Origin: Paracentrotus lividus
Taxonomy: Eukaryota; Echinodermata; Echinoidea; Camarodonta; Echinidae
Length of the DNA: 64,000 nt
Reading direction: 5' to 3'
NCBI GenBank assembly: GCA_940671915.1
Contig: CALNVZ010002100.1
Location: 11,706,294 to 11,770,293, forward strand
This document shows positions 21,700-34,339 of the stretch, piece by piece; the first letter of the stretch is position 1, and each line of letters starts with the position of its first letter. The translations under genes were made by a program, and so were the position numbers. The notes under the pieces were generated by a model. The model worked only from the letters and a program-made list of their open reading frames with translations, searched no databases and was not told the DNA's origin.

Positions 21700-24600
21700 C
21701 TATTGTATACCCATTTATAAAAAAAAAGAAAAAAAAGTATTAAACATTTCTATTAAATCTAATGTTTGTGTATTGTATATTCTATTTGTTTATAGAATCA
21801 AATGCAAAACATCTATTTGAAGAAAAAAAAGTGTATGAAAGAATTATAGGGTTATAATCACAAATCTCAAACTTGATAATACATTTTTTTTATTGTTAAA
21901 CCTTAAATTGTAAGAAAAATCAGGAGACAACTTTTCATCATGAGGACCTTGGGGGTATTAGGGAGACTGCCAATTACAGCAAGTCTTTGAATATCTAGAA
22001 ACTTTCTCTGAAAATGAGTAGATGTAATCACCAAGATGTAAAGGTGATGAAAAGTGAGGTACAGGTAAGAATACCGTTTATCATTCTTAAAATAAAGGAT
22101 TTGTTATGTTATATTAAACATATGACATTCATTTTTTGCCCTTTGTACATATATGTATAGACTGGTGACTGGTGTCTGTTCCATCAGTAATGACCATTGC
22201 CCGCATTACGAGTACACTCCTCCCTCTTCCAATTGATTAAAAATAATTGAATTCAAAATTGCAAGAAGATTTAAAGCTGAAAATCAAGTACATCTACAAA
22301 GTGAAATATTTGACTTAAAAAAAATCAAACAAATAATAAAGTACCTTGGTTTGAATTAGTGACTTTGACTGGTACCTTTACTTTCATCAGAGATCTGTGA
22401 CTTTACATGGAAGCCCATGATTGAAATACTTTTATCTGAACCGTTGATATCATTAGAAGGTGCAGTTTGATATGATATTGCAGAGTTAAATATATCTTTT
22501 TCATCATCTTGATATAAGAGAGTAACTGTTGGTTATAGGTATAAATGGGTGTGCCTTGGAGGTGGAAAGGGAAAACCTCAAATATAAGGGGCATATTAAC
22601 AGATACAGGAATACACTGTTTGTCAATTTTTTTCTCAGAATAAAGCTGACGTGATTAAACTAAAAGATTTGATATGAAAGTTCCTCCTTAATTTATCAAC
22701 TCCCCACATGTTTTGCCTTGCGTACCCAACAATCAAAAGAACTCTCACCACACTTTAAAGATTTCTATTCTTTAAATTAGATGTGGGTTGGTTCATAAAG
22801 CCTTCCAACCTTGTCTTGATTTTGAAAATGAAACAATTGCAAATGGAGGTTGCTTTTGAATAAGAAAGTCCTCTTGAGGATTGGACGGAAGGAGACATTT
22901 AGGCAAAGGTGGTGAAATTGGCAGTTGTGCTTGGAACCGTGGATCAGGGATATGATCTTTCTCTGAATTGGATTATACAATTGTCAAAATTAAAATACTT
23001 TTGACAATGCTACTTCCACTTGAAGTGGTTTGTACATGTATAAATTCCACCGTTCATACATAAAATTTAATTATTTCCTGGGTTGATATATGTATGTGTT
23101 CTTGTACATGTATTTTACTTCACAAGCTATCAAATAACAATGAAATAAAAAATTTATTAATGAAGTCAACACACAATTAAGCAAATGAACTACATTGTAA
23201 CAGTTACACAATTTGATAGTAAATTTTATAGTAAAGAATTGTTGTTATTTGAGATGCAAAACAGTTCATAAATACTTTTCAAAATAATCAAAAAAGCAAA
23301 TATTATACTTTTTTCTCGTTTACATGTATTTTTTCAACTGCATGGGCAGGTATAACTTTTTGGTAAATTATTGTATTTCGTTAGCGTTTTTTTTTTTGTG
23401 CAAAAAAGATTATAAACTAGAATTTGTTTATACCTTATACGTAAGCAAGATTAGTGACAAAGTAGCCGTAACCCTTTTAAAAATCCCTTTTTATTACTTG
23501 CCTCTAAAATAATTTTCAAATATGAAAGGGCCAAATACCCAAAGGGTTTTTATGAAGTGTGAAAATCTTTTAATCATTGCCAGTGTCTTAGATAATTTAA
23601 ACCATTTCTTTGGATTGTAGTCAGAATATTCTGGTTTTGACTCTCTCCAGTCAACAAAAGAGAGACAAGGATAGGAAACACCAAAGGAAGCCGGTGGGAC
23701 TAAGCGCTGAGAGAAAAGGAAGGAAGGAATGAGCATTGGTCACAAAGGGGGCTGGGATGAGTACAAATATTCCAGAAAGAAGAGATTAAGAAAGGAATTC
23801 ATCAATAAGTTCATCAGAACGGCCCCTTGTTATTGCTTAAAATAACTTCCCTAATTGCATTCAAGTTCGCCGTTACCTTCTTCTTCTTTTTAGGTTAATT
23901 GCTGATGTCTACCTTTTAAAACCTCAGCAAATGTATAATTTATGAAAAAATAATTCAAGGATACAGATTCAATGGTTAAAGAGATTGCATGTGGAGCTTT
24001 GAAATATCTGGGTAGCAGATTTTTTTATCAAATTGTTCAAGTCCAATTGTGCATCAATGCTGTAGCATGTCAACTAATAAAAGAACTCATTTGTCAGTTG
24101 ACAAGTTGGAAGCTGGTTCCACATTTACTCCTGATGTGTTTGATTATCGGTTTCCTTTGGTTTGTGGTTTCGAACAATCCTTAGAAAAAAAACAGAATTC
24201 AGAACATCAATGTGAATTATTAAAAAATGTTTGTTCAGGGACCTCAGTGTTTTCTAAAATAGCTAACATATGCAATGAATGTACACCCCAACTTCTAAGA
24301 ACATTTGGCATATATTGCTCTACAGTAAATGCGTAACCTTTAGATACCATTTGAGTTGTCTAATAGTAATACCATGTCCTGTGAGTCCTCTTTTGTAGAT
24401 CTATGCTCACTTTTTCTGCAGGAATTGGACCAAAGCATACCACTAAAACGACTGGATTAAATTTAAAGATGATGACAATAGAATTGGTCATTAACCATCA
24501 CATGAGGAGATAATTTGTCTTGGGAGAAGGAAGGAAATACTTACAAAGGACTTTGATAGGAAAGGATATTTACCCTTTGAAAAGCTAGAGTAATGAACTT

Positions 24601-26344
24601 AAGTTAAGAAAGATTTTGAAAGGTAGTTGCATGCTCCAAACGGGTTGCACATTCAAAACGAGCTACACGTTCAAAGCGAGTTGCAAAGTTTTCATCAATG
24701 CCAAATTTGTGACTTCAATGAAATTACTTTTGTGTATTTTTTGTCCATCAACGTTTTTAGCATTTATTTCCTTCATTAATAAAATGTTAGTATAACATTT
24801 AAAAATATATTTTCGGAAATAGTAAATTTATAAATGAAAGAACTGAGTAAGAGGTTCACATAGAGGTCCAGTATTACCCTTTTCTACCCAACCTTTTTAG
24901 TCTGTTCTTTCTTTTCATTTTTCCCCTTCCTTCTTCTTCTTCTTTTACTTCATTGATTTTTCTTCTGCATTTATTTTCATTAAGTTGTGATAGTAATATA
25001 ATTCTTTCCTTTTTTATTCATTTACAGCAATAGATTTAATTTGCGTAGTTATCCAGTTTTGTGTTTCATTTCCCTTTCCACTTTTTTAAAGTGTACATGT
25101 ATTTCAGTAAAATATGCACAACTAAGTGGCAAATTGCTCATTGTGAACGTATCACCAAAGGGGTTCATCATCTATTTAAACTATCCTAAGAGCTATACAG
25201 CTTTAAAAAGGTTTGAAGAATCTTGTCAACATGTGCAGCAAACTGCAAATTATTTCCATATCAGTTTCTCAAGGTGTGAAGTGAATTTTGGCGTGTAGCA
25301 TAGCTTTCAGACTTTGAAAAACTTGCCTAAATCACCTAAACCATGATGTGCTGTAGGCTGTGTTCAAACTTTGATAATCATATATTAGGAAGAGAGCTGC
25401 AGCCATCAATTAAAATATAAAACCAAAAATTGTTTGTTACTTTGGAAAAAAGCTACAACTTTCCTCAAATATGGATGCATGTAAACATTTATGCACACAC
25501 AAATGAAGAAAGATAATTTTTAATTGATATAAATGCTTGAAATATGTTTTAATACAGTTACCATATTTTCAATATGAAGGGTGAGCTGTGTTTTTTTTAA
25601 TGATATTCATTGGAGATTTATGTTAATTAAAATAAAGCAATTTTGCGAAAATATGCCTCTAATGATTTGCCATTTTATTTATACTTGATTTGTGAAGTTG
25701 TTTCACAATAAAAAATATTTAACCTAAAAGAAAGCACAAAATTATGTACAAAGTAAACAATTTTGACGTCAGTCTTTACAGGTTATAATCTTGTTTAAAG
25801 TTAAAACTATAGAGAGGGATGATCTTCAAGTAGGAACAGAGCTTTGTTGTAAGGGAGGGAACTTACGAAGCGGATCCTAGACACAAGCCAATTATTGGCA
25901 AGGATGAGTTACTGAATGGACTCATTTTATTCAGGAGAAGAAACCAATCGGCTAGGGAGATCAAAAGAAAATTAGCTCAAACTGTCTGAATTACAGACAG
26001 AAATTAATCACAAGTGTGTCCGATAGTCAGTCCTTTGAGGTCCCTTTATATTTAGAAGATGCTGCCCTGATGACTGAAGAAATCTAAGTAGCCTACTTTT
26101 CATATATGCACTTTTTCATTCTACTAAGTTGTGCATCATTGTGTAGAGCAGCTGCATGTTTCACGTCATGTAACAGTTTTCCCTTGAAACTCATAAACAA
26201 AAGATATTTGATTGACTACTTTTACATCATTCTCTAGAGGCTTATTATGAAAAGCCTACTCATTTTAATAGGCATTATGATTATTAAACACCTTATCTAT
26301 CCAGAATGAAATTAGAAGTGTAAATAGTATTTGATATCATACTC
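21700..26344. other. AT-rich spacer, no supported gene
   Basis: The longest frame is 95 codons (plus, 24049-24336), Cys-containing but with no recognised domain and no splice support. A short array of about 20-bp units (ACGGGTTGCAC / ACGAGCTACAC / GCGAGTTGCAA) lies at about 24636-24687. The rest is AT-rich sequence with short homopolymers. Confidence 0.4.
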
Positions 26345-26554
26345 CTATACCCTTTTCAGACTGCTATTTCTTAACCCCGTACTATCCTTAACCTCATACT
26401 ATCCTTAACCCCGTACTATCTTTTTTAGCTTTCAGACTGTGTTTCTTAACCCCATACTATTTGCTTAGCCGGGGTTAAGAAATTCAATGCTTTTCACACT
26501 GGGTATTCCTTAACCCCATACTCTTTGCTGGATCATGACTAGTAATGATTTCAC

Positions 26555-27205
26555 TCTCTGTCTTTATGTTCTTCATTGTTTGTATCTCTTTACTTCTGTT
26601 ATTCATGTTTTCTATCTTTCCTTTTGTTATTCATTGTTGTTCTCTTTTTTCTTTTGTTATTTTTTTTTCTTTTTTCCTTATGTTATTCCTTGTTTTTTTT
26701 TTTTCTTTTCCATGTTATTTCTTTTTTCTTTCTCTCTCTTTCCTTATGTTATTCATTATTTTATCTCTATTTCCTTATGTTATTCATTGTTTTTGTATCT
26801 TTCCTTATGTAATTCATTATTTTATTTCTCTTTCATTATGTTATTCAGTGTTTTCTCTTTTTCCTTATGTTATTCATTGTTTTTCTCTCTTTCCTTATGT
26901 TTTACATTGTTTTTCTCTTTTCCTTATGTTATTCATTGTTTTAATTCATTGCTTTCCTCTTTTCCCTTATGTTATTCTTTGTTTTTCTCTTCTTCTTTAT
27001 GTTATTCTGTGTTTTTCTCTTTTTCCTTATGTTATTCATTGTTTTTCTCTTTTTCCTTATTAAGTTATAATTTTTTTTTTCTTCTTTTTCTTTATGTTAT
27101 TCATTGTTTTTCTCTTTTTCCTTATTAAGTTATTTTTTTTTTCTTTTTCTTTATGTTATTCATTGTTTTTCTCTTTTTCCTTATGTTATTCATTGTTTTT
27201 CCATT
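26555..27205. repeat. ~30-bp T-rich minisatellite
   Basis: About twenty imperfect units built from CCTTATGTTATTCATTG followed by TTTTTCTC, expanding inside the TIR element. It reads through in several frames as low-complexity Phe/Ser/Tyr sequence. Confidence 0.9.
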
Positions 27206-27372
27206 TTTCCTTATTTCCTTGTTTCAGACTGCAACTCTTAGCACCGCAATTGCCCGGCTAACTCCGCAATTACCCGGTTAACCCTGCTTTTTAGCAGGGC
27301 CAGATAGTACTGTACTATTTACCGTGCTAGCCTACTTTGGTAAAACGCAGTCTGAAACCGAAGCGTGCTAAG

Positions 27373-27442
27373 CTTAACCCCAGGAAATAGGTGGTACTAA
27401 GGCCCCCCCCCCCCTTAGCACCACCTATTTCCTGGGGTTAAG
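27373..27442. repeat. Hairpin with 23-bp arms and C-rich loop
   Basis: CTTAACCCCAGGAAATAGG and onward on the left pairs with its inverted copy ending GGGGTTAAG at 27442. The loop is about 22 nt, mainly C. It lies within the subterminal part of the 26.3-kb element. Confidence 0.85.
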
Positions 27443-27510
27443 GATTTTAACTGCAGTCTGAAAAGGGTACTAGATCTTTAAAATTTGAGGATGTGCAAGA
27501 AGCAGTTTCT

Positions 27511-27585
27511 CCCCCCCCCCCCTCTCTCTCTCTATCTCTCTCTCGCTCTCCTTCTTTCTCTCTTTCTTTCTTTCTTTCTCTTTAA
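27511..27585. repeat. (C)n(CT)n(CTTT)n microsatellite
   Basis: A C run is followed by CT and then CTTT units. Low-complexity only. Confidence 0.85.
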
Positions 27586-27613
27586 CTCTTTCTTAACCAT
27601 TTACTATCAACAT

Positions 27614-27840
27614 CAGTGGGGTGTAACACAAAGACTTACAATTGATACAAAGTTACGATTGATTTTTTCTTTGTGGCCTCATTTGGAAACCAGGTACAGT
27701 CATGGATTAGGATTTTGATATGATTAAGAGTAGGGTTAGGGCTAGGGTTAGGATTAAGACCATCAACTTTGGAGCATCCTGTCCATGATGAGGCAAAAAA
27801 GAAAAAAATCAATCGTAAGTGTTTGTGTTACACCCCACAG
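27614..27840. mobile_element. 221-bp MITE carrying telomere-like repeats
   Basis: Inverted ends TGGGGTGTAACACAAAGAC and TGGGGTGTAACACAAACAC (continuing for about 30 bp) are flanked by CAG on both sides (27614-27616, 27838-27840). Inside, at 27731-27757, is TAGGGTTAGGGCTAGGG followed by TTAGG, which resembles the TTAGGG telomere repeat. Non-autonomous. Confidence 0.75.
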
Positions 27841-28107
27841 GTCTATCGGAAAGTATTGAGACACATTAAACCCTCTTGCTACCATATTCTCAAAGTAAAA
27901 GCAATGTGTCTGTCTATAGTACTGTTCATAGACATATGACAATTCTTCTAAAACACCCTTGATCTGATATGGCTGTGATCCAGAGAGTCCCATCCTCTTT
28001 TCTTCCATAAGAATCGATGTAATAAAAGAACAAGTAGCCAAGACATGTTCCAAGAAATTTAATTCATCATCAAAGTCCATAGACACATTTGTGAATTGTG
28101 CAATCAT
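27841..28107 (-). pseudogene. Unidentified minus-strand open segment cut by a MITE
   Basis: From an ATG at 28107 in an ACC-ATG context the minus strand is open for about 89 codons before entering the adjacent MITE. Inside the MITE the frame continues to 27763. The peptide looks protein-like and partly helical, with Phe-Leu-Glu-His-Val-Leu and Leu-Glu-Glu-Leu-Ser-Tyr-Val-Tyr-Glu. Without the MITE the frame would end after a few more codons. No family is recognised. It may be a gene or transposase fragment, or a chance frame. Confidence 0.3.
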
Positions 28108-30953
28108 GGTAAGATATAGACTTCCCAGATAAAGTATTGGATAAGATTATATGCCAGAAGAGCAATACAAAGTATCTCATATAATTTTACTTGGCAATAA
28201 ATAAAAGCTCTTCTATTTTTTCACTAGACGATATATTGATCCTAGTGATCAGTGTAAGGTTGCATTAGTTGACACAAACTTGTCCAGATTTGTTATCATA
28301 AAGACTTGTTCATTATCTACATATATGTTGGATGTGTTGTACTCAGATAGTTTAGTAACCCAACAGTTGCATAAGATTTTTTTTTACTTGGTAAAATTAT
28401 AACATTAAAACAGCTATATCTGAGAAGTGCATCATCTCCTGTCTTTTTGTTACCAAAAGATTAGAAAGACGAAATATCTTTTTCGAAAGTCTATGTCTGT
28501 TTCTCTTTTAATATTGTGACTTTTTGAAGTCTCAATACATCTAGACGGTAGATTTTATTTCAGTTATATAAGATCAAGAATTCTTTTAGGAAGAAAAGAA
28601 CACTTCTGATTAATTTGTTAGCTGTCTTAGCTTGTGCATCTAATACCTAGTTAGGCAAAATCAACCAATTGCCAATTTCCAGCATTACATAACCCCTCTA
28701 CAACCTTGCACAAAACGTGTGACATCCATTCCTTTACCATGTTTTTTTATCCATAAAAGGCGAGGAAATTAACCAAAATTGCTTCAAATGGCACATCTTG
28801 ACCATTAATTAAGCCTGGACATAAAAGATTAAGTATATTTTGGCGAGAGATTCTTTTCTGAATGACTTGCGGTGACGTCCTGGCAGATACGTGTGACCTT
28901 GCCAGCTTCCCTATGTGCCTAGCCAGGGGGAAGCTGGGTGAGTTGTGGTCCAAGCGGTAGGGTGGTTGGTGAGATGCCATTGAGGTGTGGGCTCGCACCC
29001 CTAGGTGCTGGTGGTTACGTTAGGTTGATGGGTGTCTGTCAGAGACAGTTAAATGAATCAGGCGCACAGGGCTGAAAAGTTTTTTACTATTCACATAATG
29101 CCTTTTTTGAAATCTGTAGTAAATTTGTAGTATTAAACCCTGTGTTCAGTTTAGTTCCGGTTTTTTTTTTTTCAATCCATAAAAAATGACAACAAAAATA
29201 CACATATAAAATATTATAGTCCAACACACATCACTTTATGAAAAATGTCATAATAAACAGACATAAGAGATCAATTTCTGATTTCCTACTAACTCTTGGA
29301 GATTTGACATGTTCAATGTTTCAGGTTAGAAAGAGACCTTTAGACAATCCCAACCCTTGTTGCTCTCACTTTCGTCTCCTCCATCTTTGGGATGCTCTTT
29401 TAATCTGTTGTTTCTTTTCCTTTTATATGCTCAAGGTTTAAATTGTAATTATCAAGGAGTATATGCATTAATGCTCCACTCTCAAACGTGTAAACGTTTC
29501 AAGTTATAATTTGAATTGCTAAACATCTATATTCACATTTTAATAATAGGAACACAAATAATTTATTTTAGGAGAAATAATATAATTTCCCATAAAAGTT
29601 TGTGGAGTGAGATATTTGTATTCATGTTACAGTGTATCATTCTGCAGGACATGGTATTTATAATTTTTTTTTTTTTTTTTGTTTAAGATCATCTTTAATT
29701 CAAACTGGAAAATCATATTATTATCTGATGTTGTCAAAGTAAATTTTCTGATCAGAGATTTCAAAGACTTTTTCATTGTGAAGGTGTGAAAGTGCCTGTT
29801 TGAAAATTTATAAAGTCATTTTATGAAGTCATGTGGCTGGGTAATAATTTTAGCATCTGATGAGCCATGGACCAAATAGGTCCATGGATGGGCTAAGCAC
29901 TTTACAGCTGGATTTTATCTTTTAGGATTTTATGACGTATATACATCGAGCAAGCGCAAGGGAGAAGGGTGATGCTCAATATAAATGGAAATATAATTCA
30001 ATTTGAAATATGACGTAGTAGGATATAATTCCATAAATTCTCCCTCCCTCTTTCCTGTGTAGTTCCCTTTTTGTCTGTTTATCCTTGTCTGTTTTTCCTT
30101 CTTTGGCTGTTTTTGCCTGTCTTGCTTTTCTCTCAATATTATTTCTTGTGAATAAGGAATTTGAATATGTGTGTTTTATCACTAGACTTAACTGAATATA
30201 GTGTATATCTGAACAAGGAATATCTCCTTGATCTAAATCATTGTTAGTTTCAGCCTTGTTCAGGAACTTTTGAATATTCAAGTTACTGAAGCTCGTTAAA
30301 ATGCTGCACATACCTTCACGGTAAGTCACAAATATTCTTTTTATGAAACATTAATAAACACTGAAGAGTTTTCAAAACTTTTATCTTTTATCTAAGGGAG
30401 TTGTAAAAAAATGCCTACCAGCAAAGTTATTTTGTATGGTCATACAACATTCCAGCATATGTTGCCAATGAAAATATTTATACTCTGTTGAATGATTGAT
30501 ATATGTTGTTATGACCTATAACACAACAAAGTTACTCAAACACCTGTTAGTTTGACACTGAACTCAACCCGCTTGCTGAGTGATACAGTGGCCACGAGAT
30601 GGCGCTGTTTATTTGTCAGAACTTTGAGCCAATCATGGGATAAAAGAGAAGAGATGAAAGAAGAAGTGCATTGGCGAATGGACTTATTGTATCACTAGTA
30701 TTTCAGAGTTTTAAAGTTGCCATCTTTTGCTATACCTGATATACTAATATCAAATGTTCTTGTTAGCTTTATCAAATAACAATTCTAAATTTTGATTGCA
30801 TCAGTGATCAAATGTATACCAATTTTGCCCAGTTAATATCCAACTGTATAGCTTGATATTGATTATGAAGTATTCTTTTGAAAATGTGTTTTTGCCTACC
30901 TTGTTAAAATAAGACTTGATCCTATCAAGAGAGGCGTGCATCCTTTGTCTTAT
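28108..30953. other. AT-rich spacer
   Basis: No gene supported. A GC-richer segment at 28860-29075 is described separately. The remainder is AT-rich with a few homopolymer runs. Confidence 0.4.
28860..29075 (+). repeat. Possible tRNA-derived SINE
   Basis: GTGGTCCAAGCGGTAGGG resembles a tRNA-type A box, and GGCTCGCACCC about 45 nt later is a degenerate B box. The spacing fits a pol III head like those of Ser/Leu-type tRNA SINEs. No clear tail or target duplication was seen. Confidence 0.3.
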
Positions 30954-31887
30954 GGTCGCAGACCTATAAATAGATCTAGTCAATAAAAAACTGCACCACC
31001 GACCCGTACCAAAGATGACGTCATTGTTGTTTAAATAATCATATAAAATCAATGGTATGTATTTGAACAGATTTTTTCAATTGTACATTGAAAGGGATCA
31101 TCAATGGTCCAGATGAGTCCATTTAGAGATCAGAATTTGGTCCCAGTGGGATTTTGGCAGAACTTTATTAGTTGCTCAAGGTACTCCCAAAGTGTTGCCA
31201 ATTTAAGTCTATTTAGTGTATTGTTTTACTGCAGCCCCTTTAACAGAAAAAAGAGCAGAAAAACCTCCCTTCATACTTTCACAAGATTAAGAAAAATATA
31301 TGACCAAGTAAAGCCCAAAGTCTGAAGAATGTCATTATAAACACTTATTTTTAATGATTTTGTCGAAACTCCTTTTTAACACACGGGTCTATGGAGGTCT
31401 ATTTATAGGTCTGCGGTCTTATAGACCGCAGACCTATAAATAGACCTCCATAGACCCGTGTGTTAAAAAGGAGTTTCGACAAAATCATTAAAAATAAGTG
31501 TTTATAATGACATTCTTCAGACTTTGGGCTTTACTTGGTCATATATTTTTCTTAATCTTGTGGAAGTATGAAGGGAGGTTTTTCTGCTCTTTTTCTGTTA
31601 AAGGGGCTGCAGTAAAACAATACACTAAATAGACTTAAATTGGCAACACTTTGGGAGTACCTTGAGCAACTAATAAAGTTCTGCCAAAATCCCACTGGGA
31701 CCAAATTCTGATCTCTAAATGGACTCATCTGGACCATTGATGATCCCTTTCAATGTACAATTGAAAAAATCTGTTCAAATACATACCATTGATTTTATAT
31801 GATTATTTAAACAACAATGACGTCATCTTTGGTACGGGTCAGTGGTGCAGTTTTTTATTGACTAGATCTATTTATAGGTCTGCGACC
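30954..31887. repeat. 934-bp near-perfect palindrome (arms ~466 bp)
   Basis: The sequence is an inverted repeat centred on 31421 with a spacer of about 3 nt (31420-31422). Along the arms I see only a few differences: C/T near 30999, T/C near 31279, and a 6-A versus 5-A run. Each arm itself begins GGTCGCAGACCTATAAATAG and ends with the inverse TATTTATAGGTCTGCGG, so the structure looks like two head-to-head copies of one TIR element of about 465 bp. Mirrored frames at 31104-31325 and 31552-31737 are not genes. Confidence 0.92.
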
Positions 31888-32730
31888 TGTATTGGCGCTA
31901 ATAACTTTTGAACTTGAAAATTTTTACATTACTAGGAGCTTGACATAATATATAAACACCCCCTACACTAAAAGTCCATTCCTATCATTTATCTTCTTAA
32001 CAGGGGTCATTATGTAATCATATGTCACAGCATATTTTTGCCTTAAATAATTTCATTAGATTCATACAAGACCCCAACGCAGACTTTTGAAATTGAGTCA
32101 TTGTATTCAATGAGCAGTTTCTTCTACTGACCTGCTTTGTTTATCTGAAGTAAATCAATATGTGATGAGATAAATGGCAATAATTCATGAATTTAATGTT
32201 TATGTAGCTATAGGAATTCAAGATAAACAATGAAGAACAAAAGACTAAATAAAAATACCCAATATACCAGAAATGTGTAAGGTGAGAGCCGGGGGGGGGG
32301 GGATCACTCTCCATTTGATTGGTGATATTAAAATGAAAAGAGAAGGTCAAAGAAAGAAAAGGGATGCTGTGGGGGGGGGGTGAGATTAACACTTGGGTTA
32401 GAGGAGGGAGAGAGAAGAGAGAGAGAGAGTATGCCAGTCAAAAAGATGTTACTCAAAGTTTTTGAAGGTGCAAAAGTTGACTGGCTTAAAAGACTCGAGA
32501 AACTCACATTACTCCCCCCACCCCTCTTTAGATTGTAGACATCCACCCCCCCCCCATTAAGGAATTTGTGATACGTCTTGTCGAAATGAGAGAGAAGTCG
32601 CAGATCAAAGATCCGAGTAAATCGACAAACTAATAAAAAAGTCAAAATTTTGAGGAAATTTTTTTTTAATTATTTTCTGGTTCTACCATGCTTCATCTTT
32701 GCTCTGTTAAAAATGAGTGAAAATGGTAAG
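31888..32730. other. Spacer with G-run and GA-rich repeats
   Basis: No gene. G homopolymers lie near 32291 and 32371, a (GA)n run near 32405-32430 and a C run near 32547. The minus-strand frames here are driven by these runs. Confidence 0.5.
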
Positions 32731-34330
32731 GGAAAGTGGTAAAGCAGTTTTTTCGGCGAGTGTTTTTTTCGGTCATAATTTTTTTTCCCGGACATACAAG
32801 CGAACGTCCACGCTCATTTCCCCTCTCCGTTTAGCTCCGCCTTAGCAACGCATGGCTTTGTCATGTGATGTGTGATTTCAACTGGATTTTTGTTTCGTTT
32901 TTGTGAGGCGAATAATGAACTAACTCTCTTTAGCTGCACTCAGAAATTTTTGCGAGCGATGCCACAACCTGCTATGAATAAAGCTGTTTCATCCGGGATA
33001 GCGGAGCACGCAAACGAATGTCAAATCTAACAATCGGTGGGGAGAGGGGAGGGGGGGGGGTTATGGTGGGGAAAAGCTTCTTATTGCTTGACTTAGCTAT
33101 CTGGAATCCAAATGAATGTTAATTTCAGCATTTTATTTTAAGGGCCGCGATATCTGTTGTCCTGATGGGAAATTAAAACCTCCCTATTAACAAATTTGGT
33201 TCCATCAGGAAACATAGAGCAACAAAAGAGGTTACGTGATAATACTTCTGATACAAATATTTAGGTTAAAGTCTTCTGCAGTTTATTTTACAAAGTAACG
33301 TGTTTAAGAAAGTAGCGTTTTACTAAACACGACGAAACAAAATACGATTTACTCTTTAATTCATTTCTAAAAATTATTAATATCTTCTTATTACTGGTAA
33401 CAAGTTTGATCAATAAAAGACGAGATCAGGCAAATCATTTTACGTTTTTATTTTCATTTGTCTTAAGCTAACCTAGCCACTCATAAAACGTGATCAGAGA
33501 AATTCTAAATACATTCGTTGAGGCGCAAAATATTTATTAAAACATTTTTGGAGGCTTATCTCTATCATATACTTATTCAAAGAATATAAAACAAAATGCA
33601 TAGAGCCCCTGTACAAGAATAATTTAGTCTATAGACCATTATTATGTTTCGAAATTTCCAACAGAGTTCAGATCAAAATGACTCGCTTTATAATGAGTAA
33701 GAGTATAACGCGATTGACATTCAAAGAACGCACGCAAACATCGGAATAAAACCCCCAAAAGGTTTTTAGATAGTTTTGTTATTTAGCGCCAGGATTGGTA
33801 ACACTTTTCTTAAAAGAGCGGACTTTTTCTTAAACAATTAGAAAGAGCATGACGTTTTTATTTATTTGACGAAGATATAAACACAACTACAATTTAGTTT
33901 CTTTGTTTGAGAAGATTGAATGTTATTTAGACAACATCGCTTGCTGCGTTTGCCTCGATCATGCGTGACGGACGAGTATTGTTCTCTGTATACCTGAATG
34001 CAGCCTCCTCATTGGTCAATCGTTTCACCTTTGTAACAAGTGGTTGCTAGGGCATTTCGGTGAGTAGAGCGGTGACAAAATGGTCTTATTTTTCTGGCTC
34101 GGAGTCAAACGGAAGTCAAACTTCGCAGACGTTTTTCTCTTGATTTTGATTTCCAAGAGCACAATTCTCCTCGCGTTCAGAGGCTAATATCTCCACTTCT
34201 ATTTACTCTTTACAGTCGGGTTATATATCAAATTCAGGCAATGAATCAGGGATCAATAATATCAAAATAAATGGATTTCAAAATCGCGAATAGTCCTTCC
34301 TTTCGACGTGACGCATCACATTTGACCATC
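32731..34330. other. CpG-richer 1.6-kb region, possible regulatory island
   Basis: CpG dinucleotides are visibly more frequent than in the flanking AT-rich DNA. The region holds CTTAGCAAC (32839) and the inverted GTTGCTAGG (34043), similar to RFX X-box half-sites, and CGGAAGT (ETS-like) near 34130. A 35-codon frame starts at 34079 in a good context (aaaATGg). No exon chain could be built. It could be a promoter or enhancer, or a recently inserted unmethylated element. Confidence 0.35.
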
Positions 34331-34339
34331 CCACTGAAC

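Larger units (their letters stand above)
26348..27469. mobile_element. 1.1-kb TIR element filled by a minisatellite
   Basis: The termini are inverted copies of TACCCTTTTCAGACTGC, and CTA flanks both sides (26345-26347 and 27470-27472). The subterminal parts carry repeated TTAACCCC/GGGGTTAA segments in both orientations. The centre is a 30-bp T-rich tandem array. There is no transposase frame; the Phe/Leu/Ser frames of up to 197 codons come from the array. Confidence 0.75.

Noticed and set aside
26535..27128. Longest open frame in the window (197 codons, plus)
   Set aside because: It is the translation of a T-rich 30-bp minisatellite: only Phe, Leu, Ser, Tyr and Cys repeats, also open in two other frames.
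31104..31737. Two near-identical 61-73-codon frames on opposite strands
   Set aside because: They are mirror images produced by the palindrome, with no domain and no other support.
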